This document shows positions 8,872 to 15,461 of a stretch of DNA of 64,000 bases, one piece after another. The stretch comes from CAZSBB01 sp964605235 (lineage in GTDB: Bacteria > Planctomycetota > Phycisphaerae > Phycisphaerales > Phycisphaeraceae), in NCBI GenBank assembly GCA_964605235.1, contig CAZSBB010000023.1, positions 1 through 64,000 of the forward strand. The letters run 5' to 3'. Each line of letters opens with the position of its first letter. The stretch's first letter is position 1. Both the position numbers and the translations under genes were made by a program. The notes below the pieces were generated by a model. That model was not told where the DNA came from. It saw only the letters and a program-made list of their open reading frames with translations, and ran no database searches.

Positions 8872-9084
8872 ATGTCCACGACGCATACGGCACCGCAGCA
8901 CGACCGCATCGAACAACTCAAGCTGCAACTGGAAATCCACCTCTGCCAGGTCACCTGCCCGGTGCATGGCCTGCGCCCCACCGAGGTCGAGGTCTACGGC
9001 GAGTCCATCCACGACATGCACTTCCGGGTGGACGGCTGCTGCGACGCCCTGGCGGACGCCATGCTGGACTCGATCGGCCAGTGA
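8872..9084 (+). CDS. Small Cys/His protein, function unknown
   Basis: 70 residues from ATG 8872 with a strong GGAGGG site 7 bases upstream; upstream in-frame codons are not needed. The sequence has an N-terminal helix (DRIEQLKLQLEIHLCQ), then TCPVHGLRPTEVEVYGESIH and FRVDGCCDALADAMLDSIG. The CPxHG and GCC elements could bind a metal such as zinc or undergo thiol chemistry; this is inference only. I do not recognise the family. It stands alone between the barrel protein and a repeat-filled gap. A 209-base leader precedes it, in which I saw no confident promoter. Confidence 0.6.
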   Translation: MSTTHTAPQHDRIEQLKLQLEIHLCQVTCPVHGLRPTEVEVYGESIHDMHFRVDGCCDALADAMLDSIGQ

Positions 9085-9105
9085 GCTACGCCGAAGCAGT
9101 TTTTT

Positions 9106-9393
9106 GCCACGGATGAACACGGATGGGATGCAAGACTCCCGTTGGTGATCTGGTGATCTGGTGATTGGGAGATTTGGAGATTTTGGATTTGGTGATTTGG
9201 TGATGTGGGGATGGCGATGCTGACGCGACAGTTGTGATGTGTGCCCCGCTTGCACATCAACAAATCCCAAATCTCCAAATCAACCAATCCCTCGCCCCCC
9301 ATTCGCTGCGCTCATGTGCAACCGTGCATCGCAACATGGCGCACGAGCCCGGTCTTCATCTCTTCATCCGTGTTCATCCGTGTTCATCCGTGG
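9106..9393. repeat. Composite inverted repeat (CACGGATGAACACGGATG and GATTTGG units)
   Basis: The outer arms are CCACGGATGAACACGGATG at 9107-9125 and its inverted, extended counterpart at 9362-9393, where the TTCATCCGTG unit is repeated three times. Inside lie a second pair of arms: the left (9144-9211) is a tandem of GGTGATTTGG/GGAGATTTGG-type units, and the right (9256-9292) carries the complement (CAAATCCCAAATCTCCAAAT). The whole can fold into one long interrupted hairpin. The right outer arm enters the C-terminal coding part of the ferredoxin gene at 9364-10272. There is no other gene between 9085 and 9363. Confidence 0.8.
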
Positions 9394-10272
9394 CGAAACT
9401 TCCCGCTCTGTCCCCGTCTGGCTGCCGCGGTACCACCAGAGTTTCAGCGGCGCGGGGGATTTGCCTTTCTTCTCCACCATGAACTCGCAGGCGCGGATGC
9501 AGTCGCCGCATTCCAGGCAATGGTTTCGGCCCGGCGCGTCGGCGATGTTCACCCCGCCGCGCGGCGAAGCGGGCGCCAGCAGATCACGCGGCGTCAGTTC
9601 CACCGGACAGATGTGATCGCAGGCATCGCACTCAATGCAGGTCTGATGCTCGTTGCGGAAGTGGATGCCGTAGTACTTGGCGGGCGACATGAACGTGTAG
9701 TACAAGCCGATCGGGCAGGCGGTCTTGCAGAACTCCCAGCGCCACCACCGGCCGTGGATGTACGCCCCCAGCACACCGAACGCCACCAAGCCCCAACTGA
9801 GCGCCAGGGCTTTGGCGTCGCCGGCTATCAGCACGCGCGGGTCGGTCCACCAGGACAGCACGCTGATGACAAACAAAGCGCTGAAGAGCGCGCCCTGCAG
9901 ATGCGTGCGCCAGAGCTTCCAGCCGCGCAGCCCCGGCACGCTGGTCAGATCGCCAAAGCGGCTGACCTGTCCCACCGGGCAACCCCAGCCGCAGAACAGG
10001 CGTCCCGCCAGCACGTTGCTCAGGAAGGTGACCACGTACATGGCGCCGATGCCCAGCACCACGCCGCCGATGGCGTGCTTGAGCGGCGCAGGTTGGAACA
10101 GCAGGCGATGGTGTCCACCCCAGAAATCCACCTGCGCCAAACCCGTCAACGGCACAAACACCAGGACGCCCAGGGAAACGGTCTGGCTGAGCAGGCGCAG
10201 CCACCAATAGCGATGCGGGCGCGTGCCCGTGGCTTTGAGCAGGTTGAGTCGAACTTTGGTGTGCGCGGACAT
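9364..10272 (-). CDS. NapH/NosR-like membrane polyferredoxin
   Basis: 302 residues. An N-terminal half with about four hydrophobic helices (LLSQTVSLGVLVFVPLTGLA, IGGVVLGIGAMYVVTFLS, ALFSALFVISVLSWW, LALSWGLVAFGVLGAYIHG) carries the two FCGWGCPVGQ and FCKTACPIGLYY motifs characteristic of NapH/NosR/CcoG-type proteins. Two 4Fe-4S ferredoxin motifs follow, CIECDACDHICPVE and CLECGDCIRACEF. It should pass electrons at the cytoplasmic membrane; the partner is unknown because no reductase gene is adjacent. The last residues (RMNTDEHG) are encoded by the repeat at 9362-9393, so the C-terminus has been formed by repeat DNA. Start at ATG 10272. Confidence 0.88.
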   Translation of the reverse strand: MSAHTKVRLNLLKATGTRPHRYWWLRLLSQTVSLGVLVFVPLTGLAQVDFWGGHHRLLFQPAPLKHAIGGVVLGIGAMYVVTFLSNVLAGRLFCGWGCPVGQVSRFGDLTSVPGLRGWKLWRTHLQGALFSALFVISVLSWWTDPRVLIAGDAKALALSWGLVAFGVLGAYIHGRWWRWEFCKTACPIGLYYTFMSPAKYYGIHFRNEHQTCIECDACDHICPVELTPRDLLAPASPRGGVNIADAPGRNHCLECGDCIRACEFMVEKKGKSPAPLKLWWYRGSQTGTEREVSPRMNTDEHG

Positions 10273-10360
10273 GGCGTCCTCCCTGACCGCCCCATTGTAG
10301 GCTCATCGGCACAACGCCGGGGCGATTGGAGAAGTTTCCCGAAATGCCCATACTGCCCGC

Positions 10361-10921
10361 ATGGCTGCCCGCCGCCGCATCAAGCCGATCGCCAATCCCG
10401 CCGGCCCGCGCTGGGAGATCACCCTCACCGCGCGGCAAGGCCTGCGCGGCGCGACGTGGGGCCGGACCTGGTTTGAGCAATACAACCTGAGCCTGATCGA
10501 CTGGATCAAGCTGGAAGTCGGCCGCAGCCGCAAGAAAGGCGCGGTGTATGGCCACTGTTACCTGCCGACTGAAGCGAACCCGATCTTCCGCCTCAGTTGC
10601 CAGTTGCCCGGGCCGTTCCCCACGCGCATTCCGATCCGCAAGTCACCGCTGTATGCCGACGAGCGCGGGCGATTCCCGCCGATTCCCGCCGGCTGCCAGC
10701 GCGGGGTGCAGGTCATCGACGAACGCACCGGCCGGCAGTGGCTGCGCCTGATCGGCTGGACCACGCTGGCGAATGCGGATGAAGCCGCGGTGTGGATCCT
10801 CGCCCACGAAGCGTTCCATTACCTGCGCGCCACGCGCCAGGTGCCGGGGCGCAACAATGAGATCGAAGCCGACCGCTTCGCCGACGAGTTGCTCGCGCAG
10901 TATCAGCGCCGCGGCGCGTAG
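10361..10921 (+). CDS. Putative zinc-dependent (HExxH) protein
   Basis: 186 residues from ATG 10361, divergent from the ferredoxin gene. The C-terminal region carries WILAHEAFHYLRATRQ, a match to the HExxH zincin motif, followed 20 residues later by NEIEADRFADELL, whose acidic residues could supply the third ligand. The N-terminal 120 residues form beta-rich sequence (GARWEITLTARQGLRGATW-like; SLIDWIKLEVGRSRKKGAVY) without signal peptide. It may be a small peptidase or a pseudoprotease; I do not recognise a named family. It ends 11 bases before a palindromic repeat. Confidence 0.65.
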   Translation: MAARRRIKPIANPAGPRWEITLTARQGLRGATWGRTWFEQYNLSLIDWIKLEVGRSRKKGAVYGHCYLPTEANPIFRLSCQLPGPFPTRIPIRKSPLYADERGRFPPIPAGCQRGVQVIDERTGRQWLRLIGWTTLANADEAAVWILAHEAFHYLRATRQVPGRNNEIEADRFADELLAQYQRRGA

Positions 10922-10932
10922 GGTGCGCATGG

Positions 10933-11048
10933 AACGAGCCGGAAGCGTGAGCGACGGGCACAGCGCCCGGCGTCCATTGATTCAGTGCAACCAGTCAGAT
11001 CCTTTGGCTGCCGAGCGCCCTGTCCGTCGCTCACGCTTCCGGCTCGTT
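10933..11048. repeat. Second REP-like element with GAGCCGGAAGCG arms
   Basis: Two perfect 25-base inverted arms, 10933-10957 and 11024-11048, share the core GAGCCGGAAGCGTGAGCGAC with the element at 734-959 (one base differs in the core, TGAGC versus TAAGC). The 66-base interior does not resemble the interior of the first element, so the arms are the conserved part. Located between the HExxH gene and the convergent alpha/beta hydrolase gene. Confidence 0.85.
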
Positions 11049-11057
11049 GCCCAGCAT

Positions 11058-11115
11058 GTAGGGCGCGCTGTGCGCGCCATGCAGCGCCGGGTTGCGCTCG
11101 CACAGCGAGCCCTAC
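11058..11115. repeat. Palindromic repeat pair, GTAGGGC-CGCTGTGCG type
   Basis: Left arm 11058-11077 (GTAGGGCGCGCTGTGCGCGC) and right arm 11096-11115 match in inverted orientation at 18 of 20 positions. Each arm is itself a palindrome around CTGTG or CACAG, so either can form its own hairpin. The pair directly abuts the REP-like element at 10933-11048 and ends 22 bases before the stop of the hydrolase gene. Confidence 0.7.
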
Positions 11116-11137
11116 CACGAATGAGCTATGGCGCTGC

Positions 11138-12202
11138 TCACCACTTCGCGCCCAGATGCTTGCGGAAGAACGCTTCGGACTTGTTGGCGCCCCAGGCGTG
11201 CGGGCCGGGGAACAGGTCCAGGTCGATCTCCGCGCCCGCAGCTTTGTAGATGCGCTCGAGCTGCTGGTAGTGCTTCGAGTAGGTGTGGTCAATGTGGAAG
11301 CAGGTGTCATGCACGCCCAGTTCCACCAGCAGCGGGCGCGGGGCGATCAGGCCCTGCAACTCCGCCATGTCCACCGCGGCGTACAGGCCCGGCGTGACCT
11401 GCGAACCGCAGACGTTGTAGGTGCGGTAGGCGATGTCATAAAACGGGCCGGCGTAGCAGATGATGTCCACCGCCTTGAAGCGCTGATCGGTCACTGCCAT
11501 CCAGGTGGTCATGGTGCCGCCCTGGCTCAGACCCATGACGCCCAGATTCTTGGCGTCCACATAGGGCTGGCTGGCGACGAAGTCGGTGGTCGCCGAGCCG
11601 TCGTGGGTGTTGAGCGCCAGCGGCGTAGTGCCCAGCATGGTGGCACAGAGGTAGTTGACGTTGCACTGATCGCGGCTGCCGATCTGCGCTTCATGGAAAT
11701 GCGGCTTGTAGGTGCTCGAGCGCTCACCAAAGCCCAGCCAGTCGAGCGCATAAGTGACGAAGCCCTTCTTCGCCATTTGCAGACCATAGCTGTAATTGAG
11801 CTGGTCCATGCCGGCGAACTTTTCGGTCGGCTCGATGATGCCCATGACCGGATGCTTGCCATGTTTGCCGTGGCCATGGCAGCAGAGCAGCGCGGGGCGC
11901 TTTTCGCCGCGTTTGAGGTTGTCGGGACGGAAGATCAGCACGACCGCCGAGAGGCCCGGCTGGGTGTCGATGACCCAGCGTTCCTTGATCAGGCCGTGTT
12001 CGCGCCAGCTCACCAGCAACTCCGCGTTGGGTTTGACCTTGCCGGGGCGTTTGCCGAGGGTCGCCAGCACCTGGGGCAGCGTCTTCTTCTGCCAGGCTTT
12101 GAACTGGGCTGGCGTTTTGCCGGTGAACGCGCAGGCAGGTTTGTGGTTGAGCGCCAGATTGCTGTAGAAGCTGTACGGGTCGATGGTGCGCCGGGTGGTC
12201 AT
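11138..12202 (-). CDS. Alpha/beta hydrolase, acetyl-xylan-esterase-like
   Basis: 354 residues without a signal peptide. The fold is a dienelactone/acetyl-xylan-esterase type alpha/beta hydrolase: oxyanion strand RPALLCCHGHGKHGK, a long strand with GFVTYALDWLGFGER, nucleophile elbow GLSQGG (Ser226), then LLVELGVHDTCFHID (Asp299) and FPGPHAWG (His335). The substrate is not evident; relatives deacetylate xylan or act on related esters. The start at ATG 12202 is supported by the conserved length. It lies downstream of the MazG-like gene on the same strand (gap about 87 bases) with repeats beyond its stop. Confidence 0.85.
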   Translation of the reverse strand: MTTRRTIDPYSFYSNLALNHKPACAFTGKTPAQFKAWQKKTLPQVLATLGKRPGKVKPNAELLVSWREHGLIKERWVIDTQPGLSAVVLIFRPDNLKRGEKRPALLCCHGHGKHGKHPVMGIIEPTEKFAGMDQLNYSYGLQMAKKGFVTYALDWLGFGERSSTYKPHFHEAQIGSRDQCNVNYLCATMLGTTPLALNTHDGSATTDFVASQPYVDAKNLGVMGLSQGGTMTTWMAVTDQRFKAVDIICYAGPFYDIAYRTYNVCGSQVTPGLYAAVDMAELQGLIAPRPLLVELGVHDTCFHIDHTYSKHYQQLERIYKAAGAEIDLDLFPGPHAWGANKSEAFFRKHLGAKW

Positions 12203-12289
12203 GGGTTGCTCTCGGGTAAACGGAATATTCGTTGCATCAAACTGCTGCGGGCTACTGGCCCGAAGCCGGGTGGACGTTGACTGGATGGC

Positions 12290-12601
12290 TTATTTCGTAC
12301 CGCTTTTGGCTTTGGGCGAAAAGTACTTGTCGCGCAGCGCGGCCTCGAGGTCCACGCCGTTGATGTTCGCCAGCGTGCAGAGCCAGGCGAAGACGTCGGC
12401 GAACTCTTCCGCCAGGTTTTCGCCGCCGGAGGTGTTCAGGCCCTGCCCCGCCGCCTTCTGCAGCGCGGTCGCCAGTTCGCCGACTTCCTCGACAAACCAC
12501 ATGAACGTCGCGGGCGTGCCGCGCGCCGCGTCGGTCTGGTAGTAGCGCTCGCGGATGAACTGTTGAAACTGGGCGATCGTCATCGGGCTCGGAGGGTTCA
12601 T
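12290..12601 (-). CDS. MazG-like nucleotide pyrophosphohydrolase
   Basis: 103 residues. The helices carry the MazG/all-alpha NTP pyrophosphatase signature: FVEEVGELATALQKAA followed by LAEEFADVFAWLCTLANI, where the EExxE and ExxD residues bind magnesium. Small single-domain members hydrolyse non-canonical or excess NTPs to NMP and pyrophosphate. The start is ATG 12601, although ATG 12583 would also keep the domain intact. It sits upstream of the alpha/beta hydrolase and diverges from the copper ATPase gene. Confidence 0.88.
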   Translation of the reverse strand: MNPPSPMTIAQFQQFIRERYYQTDAARGTPATFMWFVEEVGELATALQKAAGQGLNTSGGENLAEEFADVFAWLCTLANINGVDLEAALRDKYFSPKAKSGTK

Positions 12602-12639
12602 CGCCTTCTCCTGGGGTCGGCGGCGGGCGGGGCATTCAC

Positions 12640-12668
12640 TTAACCCCCGGCGACTCGCCGGGGGCTAA
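12640..12668. repeat. Short perfect hairpin repeat (CCCCCGGCG arms)
   Basis: Nine-base arms CCCCCGGCG (12644-12652) and CGCCGGGGG (12656-12664) are separated by only three bases and flanked by TTAA and CTAA. The form is that of a dispersed extragenic palindrome rather than a terminator, since no T-run follows on either strand. It lies in the divergent gap between the MazG-like gene and the P-ATPase. Confidence 0.75.
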
Positions 12669-12776
12669 CTCGCGTGACGTATGACCGACGAACTCCGACG
12701 ACCTGGGCTGGTTCCTCACAAGGGGTGGCATTCTAACCATGCGCGGACTATGGTGAATGCTCAAAGGAGCTAAAAG

Positions 12777-14972
12777 ATGGCTGGCGCGGTCCGTACCACT
12801 CGCCTGAAGATCACCGGGATGCGCTGCGCCGGGTGCGTCAATGCCGTGCGCACGCAATTGGAGCAGGCGCCGGGCGTGCACCAGGCACAGGTGAACCTGG
12901 CGACGCACGAAGCCCTGGTGCAGCACGACAGTACCGCCGGCACGGGAGCTTTGGTTAACGCGGTCGCCGCCGCCGGATTCGAGGCGGCCGTGACGAGTGA
13001 TGATGACGAAGCCGAGCCAGGCGCCGCCTCCGCCGATCAGGACGATGGTTCTTCAGCCGCCGCGTGGCAGCACTGGGGCATGGGCGCGTTCGCAGGTCTG
13101 ATCGTCATGGTGCTGGCGATGGCGCAGCATCACCCCCCCGCCTGGTCGGCGTGGACCCAGCTCATCCTCACCGCGTTGCTGCTGGCGTGGCTCGGCGGGC
13201 CGTTCTTCCGCGGCGCGTGGCGCGCCGCGAAGCATGGCCGGGCGGAGATGGACACGCTGGTCGTGCTGGGCGTCAGCGTGGCGTTCGGTTACAGCGTGGT
13301 CACCGTGCTGCGCGGCGGGCCGATCTACTTTGAAACCGCCGCGATGATCCTGGTCATCATCGGCTTAGGTCGCCTGCTCGAAGGCAAAGCCCGCCAATCC
13401 GCCGCCGCCGCGCTCACCAGCCTCGCACAGCTTCAGCCGGCATCGGTGCGCGTCTGGCGGCAGGAGCAATGGCGCGAACTCCCGCTGCGCCAGGTGCGCC
13501 AGGGCGACCGCCTGCAGGTGCCCCCCGGCCAGCGCGTGCCGGTTGATGGGGAAGTCATCGCCGGGCAGTCGCATGTCGATCAATCACTCGCCACCGGCGA
13601 ATCCGAACCCCTTGCCGTGCAAGCCGGCGTGCGCGTGATCGGCGGCGGGCTCAACCTCGACGGCGTCTTCGAAATGTCCGCCCTGCGCGTCGGCAAAGAC
13701 ACCTTCCTCGCGCAAGTGATCGAACTGGTGCGCCAGGCGCAGGCTTCGCGCGCCAACATCCAACGCCTGGCGGACAGCGTGGCGGGCGTGTTTGTGCCGG
13801 CGGTCATGCTGCTGGCGGCCACGAGCCTGCTGGTGTGGGGCCTCTGGCTGCACGACTGGAACACCGGCTTGAGCGCGCTGATCGCCGTGCTGATCGTCGC
13901 GTGTCCCTGTGCGTTGGGGCTGGCGACGCCGATGACCGTCCTCGTCGCCACCGGCCTGGGCGCGCAGCGCGGCATCCTCATCAAGGACGCTCAGGCACTC
14001 GAACAATTCAGCAAACTGCGCCATGTCATTCTCGACAAAACCGGCACCCTCACCACCGGGCGCGGCGGGGTCGCCAAGGTCGCGCCGCTCCCGCATGTCG
14101 ATCCCCACACCCTGCTGCAGATGGCGGCGTCCATCGAGCAGGCGAGCAACCATCCGCTGGCGCGCGCGATCGTCGCCCACGCCCAGGAGCAAGGCCTTGA
14201 ACTGCTGCCGACCCAGGATTTCCACGAACTCACCGCCGCCGGCGTGCGCGGGCTGGTGAGCGGCCGGGCGGTGGTGGTTGGGCGCGTGCCGACGCTGCGC
14301 GAGCATGAGGTCACGCATCTGGAGGAACTGGACGAACTGCGGCAACAGATCGGCGCGCTGGCGCGCAGCGTGGTGGCGATCGCCATTGATGGGCGGGCCG
14401 CGGGGCTGATCGCCATTGCCGACAAACTGCGTCCCGAAGCGCGGGACGTGGTGGCACAACTGAAAAAGCTGGGCCTGCGCGTGCATCTACTCAGCGGCGA
14501 TCAACACGCTGTCGCTGCGGCGGTGGCGCAGGAAGTGGGGATCGATGAAGTGCTCGCCGAGGTGCAGCCGGCCGACAAGGAAGCGAAGGTGCGCGCCCTG
14601 CAACAGGACGGCAGCGCGGTGGCGATGGTGGGCGACGGCATCAACGATGCGCCAGCCTTGGCGCGCGCCAACGTGGGCCTCGCCATGGGCGCCGGCGCGG
14701 ATGCCGCCGTCAGCAGCGGTCATGTGGTGCTGGTGGGCTCGGACCTGCGGCTGCTGCCGGGCGCGATTCGCCTGGGTCGAGCGGCGCTGCGGCGAATTTA
14801 TGCCGGGCTGTTCTGGGCGTTCATTTACAATCTGATTCTGATCCCGCTGGCGGCGGCCAACCTGCTGCACCCGATGCTGGCGGCGGCGGCGATGAGCTTT
14901 TCGTCGATCAGCGTGGTGCTCAACGCCCTGTGGCTGCGCTGGCGCGATCCACTGCGGGAGCTGACGCCATGA
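12777..14972 (+). CDS. copA: Copper-type P1B-ATPase
   Basis: 731 residues from ATG 12777 with AAAGGAGC about 7 bases upstream. An N-terminal HMA domain carries GMRCAGC (Cys17, Cys20). Eight membrane helices are expected. The transmembrane metal site is CPC at residues 376-378, which is the Cu(I)-type signature and fits copper or silver export. The actuator has the TGES motif in LATGESEPLAV, the phosphorylation site is DKTGT with Asp420, the nucleotide site is HPLAR, and the hinge is GDGINDAP near residue 619. A Cu exporter (CopA) and a cytochrome-oxidase assembly pump (CcoI/FixI) share these motifs; no oxidase genes are nearby. It overlaps the next gene by 4 bases. Confidence 0.93.
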   Translation: MAGAVRTTRLKITGMRCAGCVNAVRTQLEQAPGVHQAQVNLATHEALVQHDSTAGTGALVNAVAAAGFEAAVTSDDDEAEPGAASADQDDGSSAAAWQHWGMGAFAGLIVMVLAMAQHHPPAWSAWTQLILTALLLAWLGGPFFRGAWRAAKHGRAEMDTLVVLGVSVAFGYSVVTVLRGGPIYFETAAMILVIIGLGRLLEGKARQSAAAALTSLAQLQPASVRVWRQEQWRELPLRQVRQGDRLQVPPGQRVPVDGEVIAGQSHVDQSLATGESEPLAVQAGVRVIGGGLNLDGVFEMSALRVGKDTFLAQVIELVRQAQASRANIQRLADSVAGVFVPAVMLLAATSLLVWGLWLHDWNTGLSALIAVLIVACPCALGLATPMTVLVATGLGAQRGILIKDAQALEQFSKLRHVILDKTGTLTTGRGGVAKVAPLPHVDPHTLLQMAASIEQASNHPLARAIVAHAQEQGLELLPTQDFHELTAAGVRGLVSGRAVVVGRVPTLREHEVTHLEELDELRQQIGALARSVVAIAIDGRAAGLIAIADKLRPEARDVVAQLKKLGLRVHLLSGDQHAVAAAVAQEVGIDEVLAEVQPADKEAKVRALQQDGSAVAMVGDGINDAPALARANVGLAMGAGADAAVSSGHVVLVGSDLRLLPGAIRLGRAALRRIYAGLFWAFIYNLILIPLAAANLLHPMLAAAAMSFSSISVVLNALWLRWRDPLRELTP

Positions 14973-15451
14973 GCGACGACGACAACGACGACCTGCCGGA
15001 TTTACCCGCCGATGTGTCGCCGATCCCCACCCGCGCGGCGCCGACGGCTTTGTGGTGGTTGTTGCTGCTGTTCCTGTTGGGCGTGGGGCTGCCGGGCTAT
15101 TACCTTTGGCAGCGCGTATACCGGGGTCAACCGCGTCAGGAGTATGCATCCACCTCCCCCACCGGCGATTTCCGCGCCGTGGTGACGCCATGGTCCAGCG
15201 TATTTCGCCAGTGGTGCTGGGTGCGCATCGAGTACCACTCCGGGGGCGGGGGTGATTCCGGGGGTGATTCCGGGGGGCAGTGGAAAGCCTTCACCCGGCA
15301 GCGGTATGACTTTGAGGAATCCCTGCCGGGCGACTACAGCTTTCTGTGGACGCCGCAGCCCAATGGCCAGAGCGTGGAGTTGATCGTCTACGCCCGGCCC
15401 AGCGTCACGCGCCTGGTTGAACTGGGCCGATGGACGCTGCAAGCGCCGTGA
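14969..15451 (+). CDS. Single-pass membrane protein, function unknown
   Basis: 160 residues from ATG 14969, which overlaps the ATPase stop (ATGA), so translation is probably coupled. An acidic N-terminus (MSDDDNDDLPDLP) is followed by one membrane helix (ALWWLLLLFLLGVGLPGYYL) and an extracytoplasmic domain of about 110 residues with a Gly/Ser/Asp-rich stretch (GGGGDSGGDSGG). The tight linkage to a copper pump suggests an accessory role, but no Cys or Met-rich metal motif is visible. The family is not recognised. The adjacent secreted protein gene converges 10 bases downstream. Confidence 0.65.
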   Translation: MSDDDNDDLPDLPADVSPIPTRAAPTALWWLLLLFLLGVGLPGYYLWQRVYRGQPRQEYASTSPTGDFRAVVTPWSSVFRQWCWVRIEYHSGGGGDSGGDSGGQWKAFTRQRYDFEESLPGDYSFLWTPQPNGQSVELIVYARPSVTRLVELGRWTLQAP

Positions 15452-15461
15452 TGCCGACAGT

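Noticed and set aside
12640..12668. Rho-independent terminator
   Set aside because: No T-run follows on either strand and the flanking genes are divergent.
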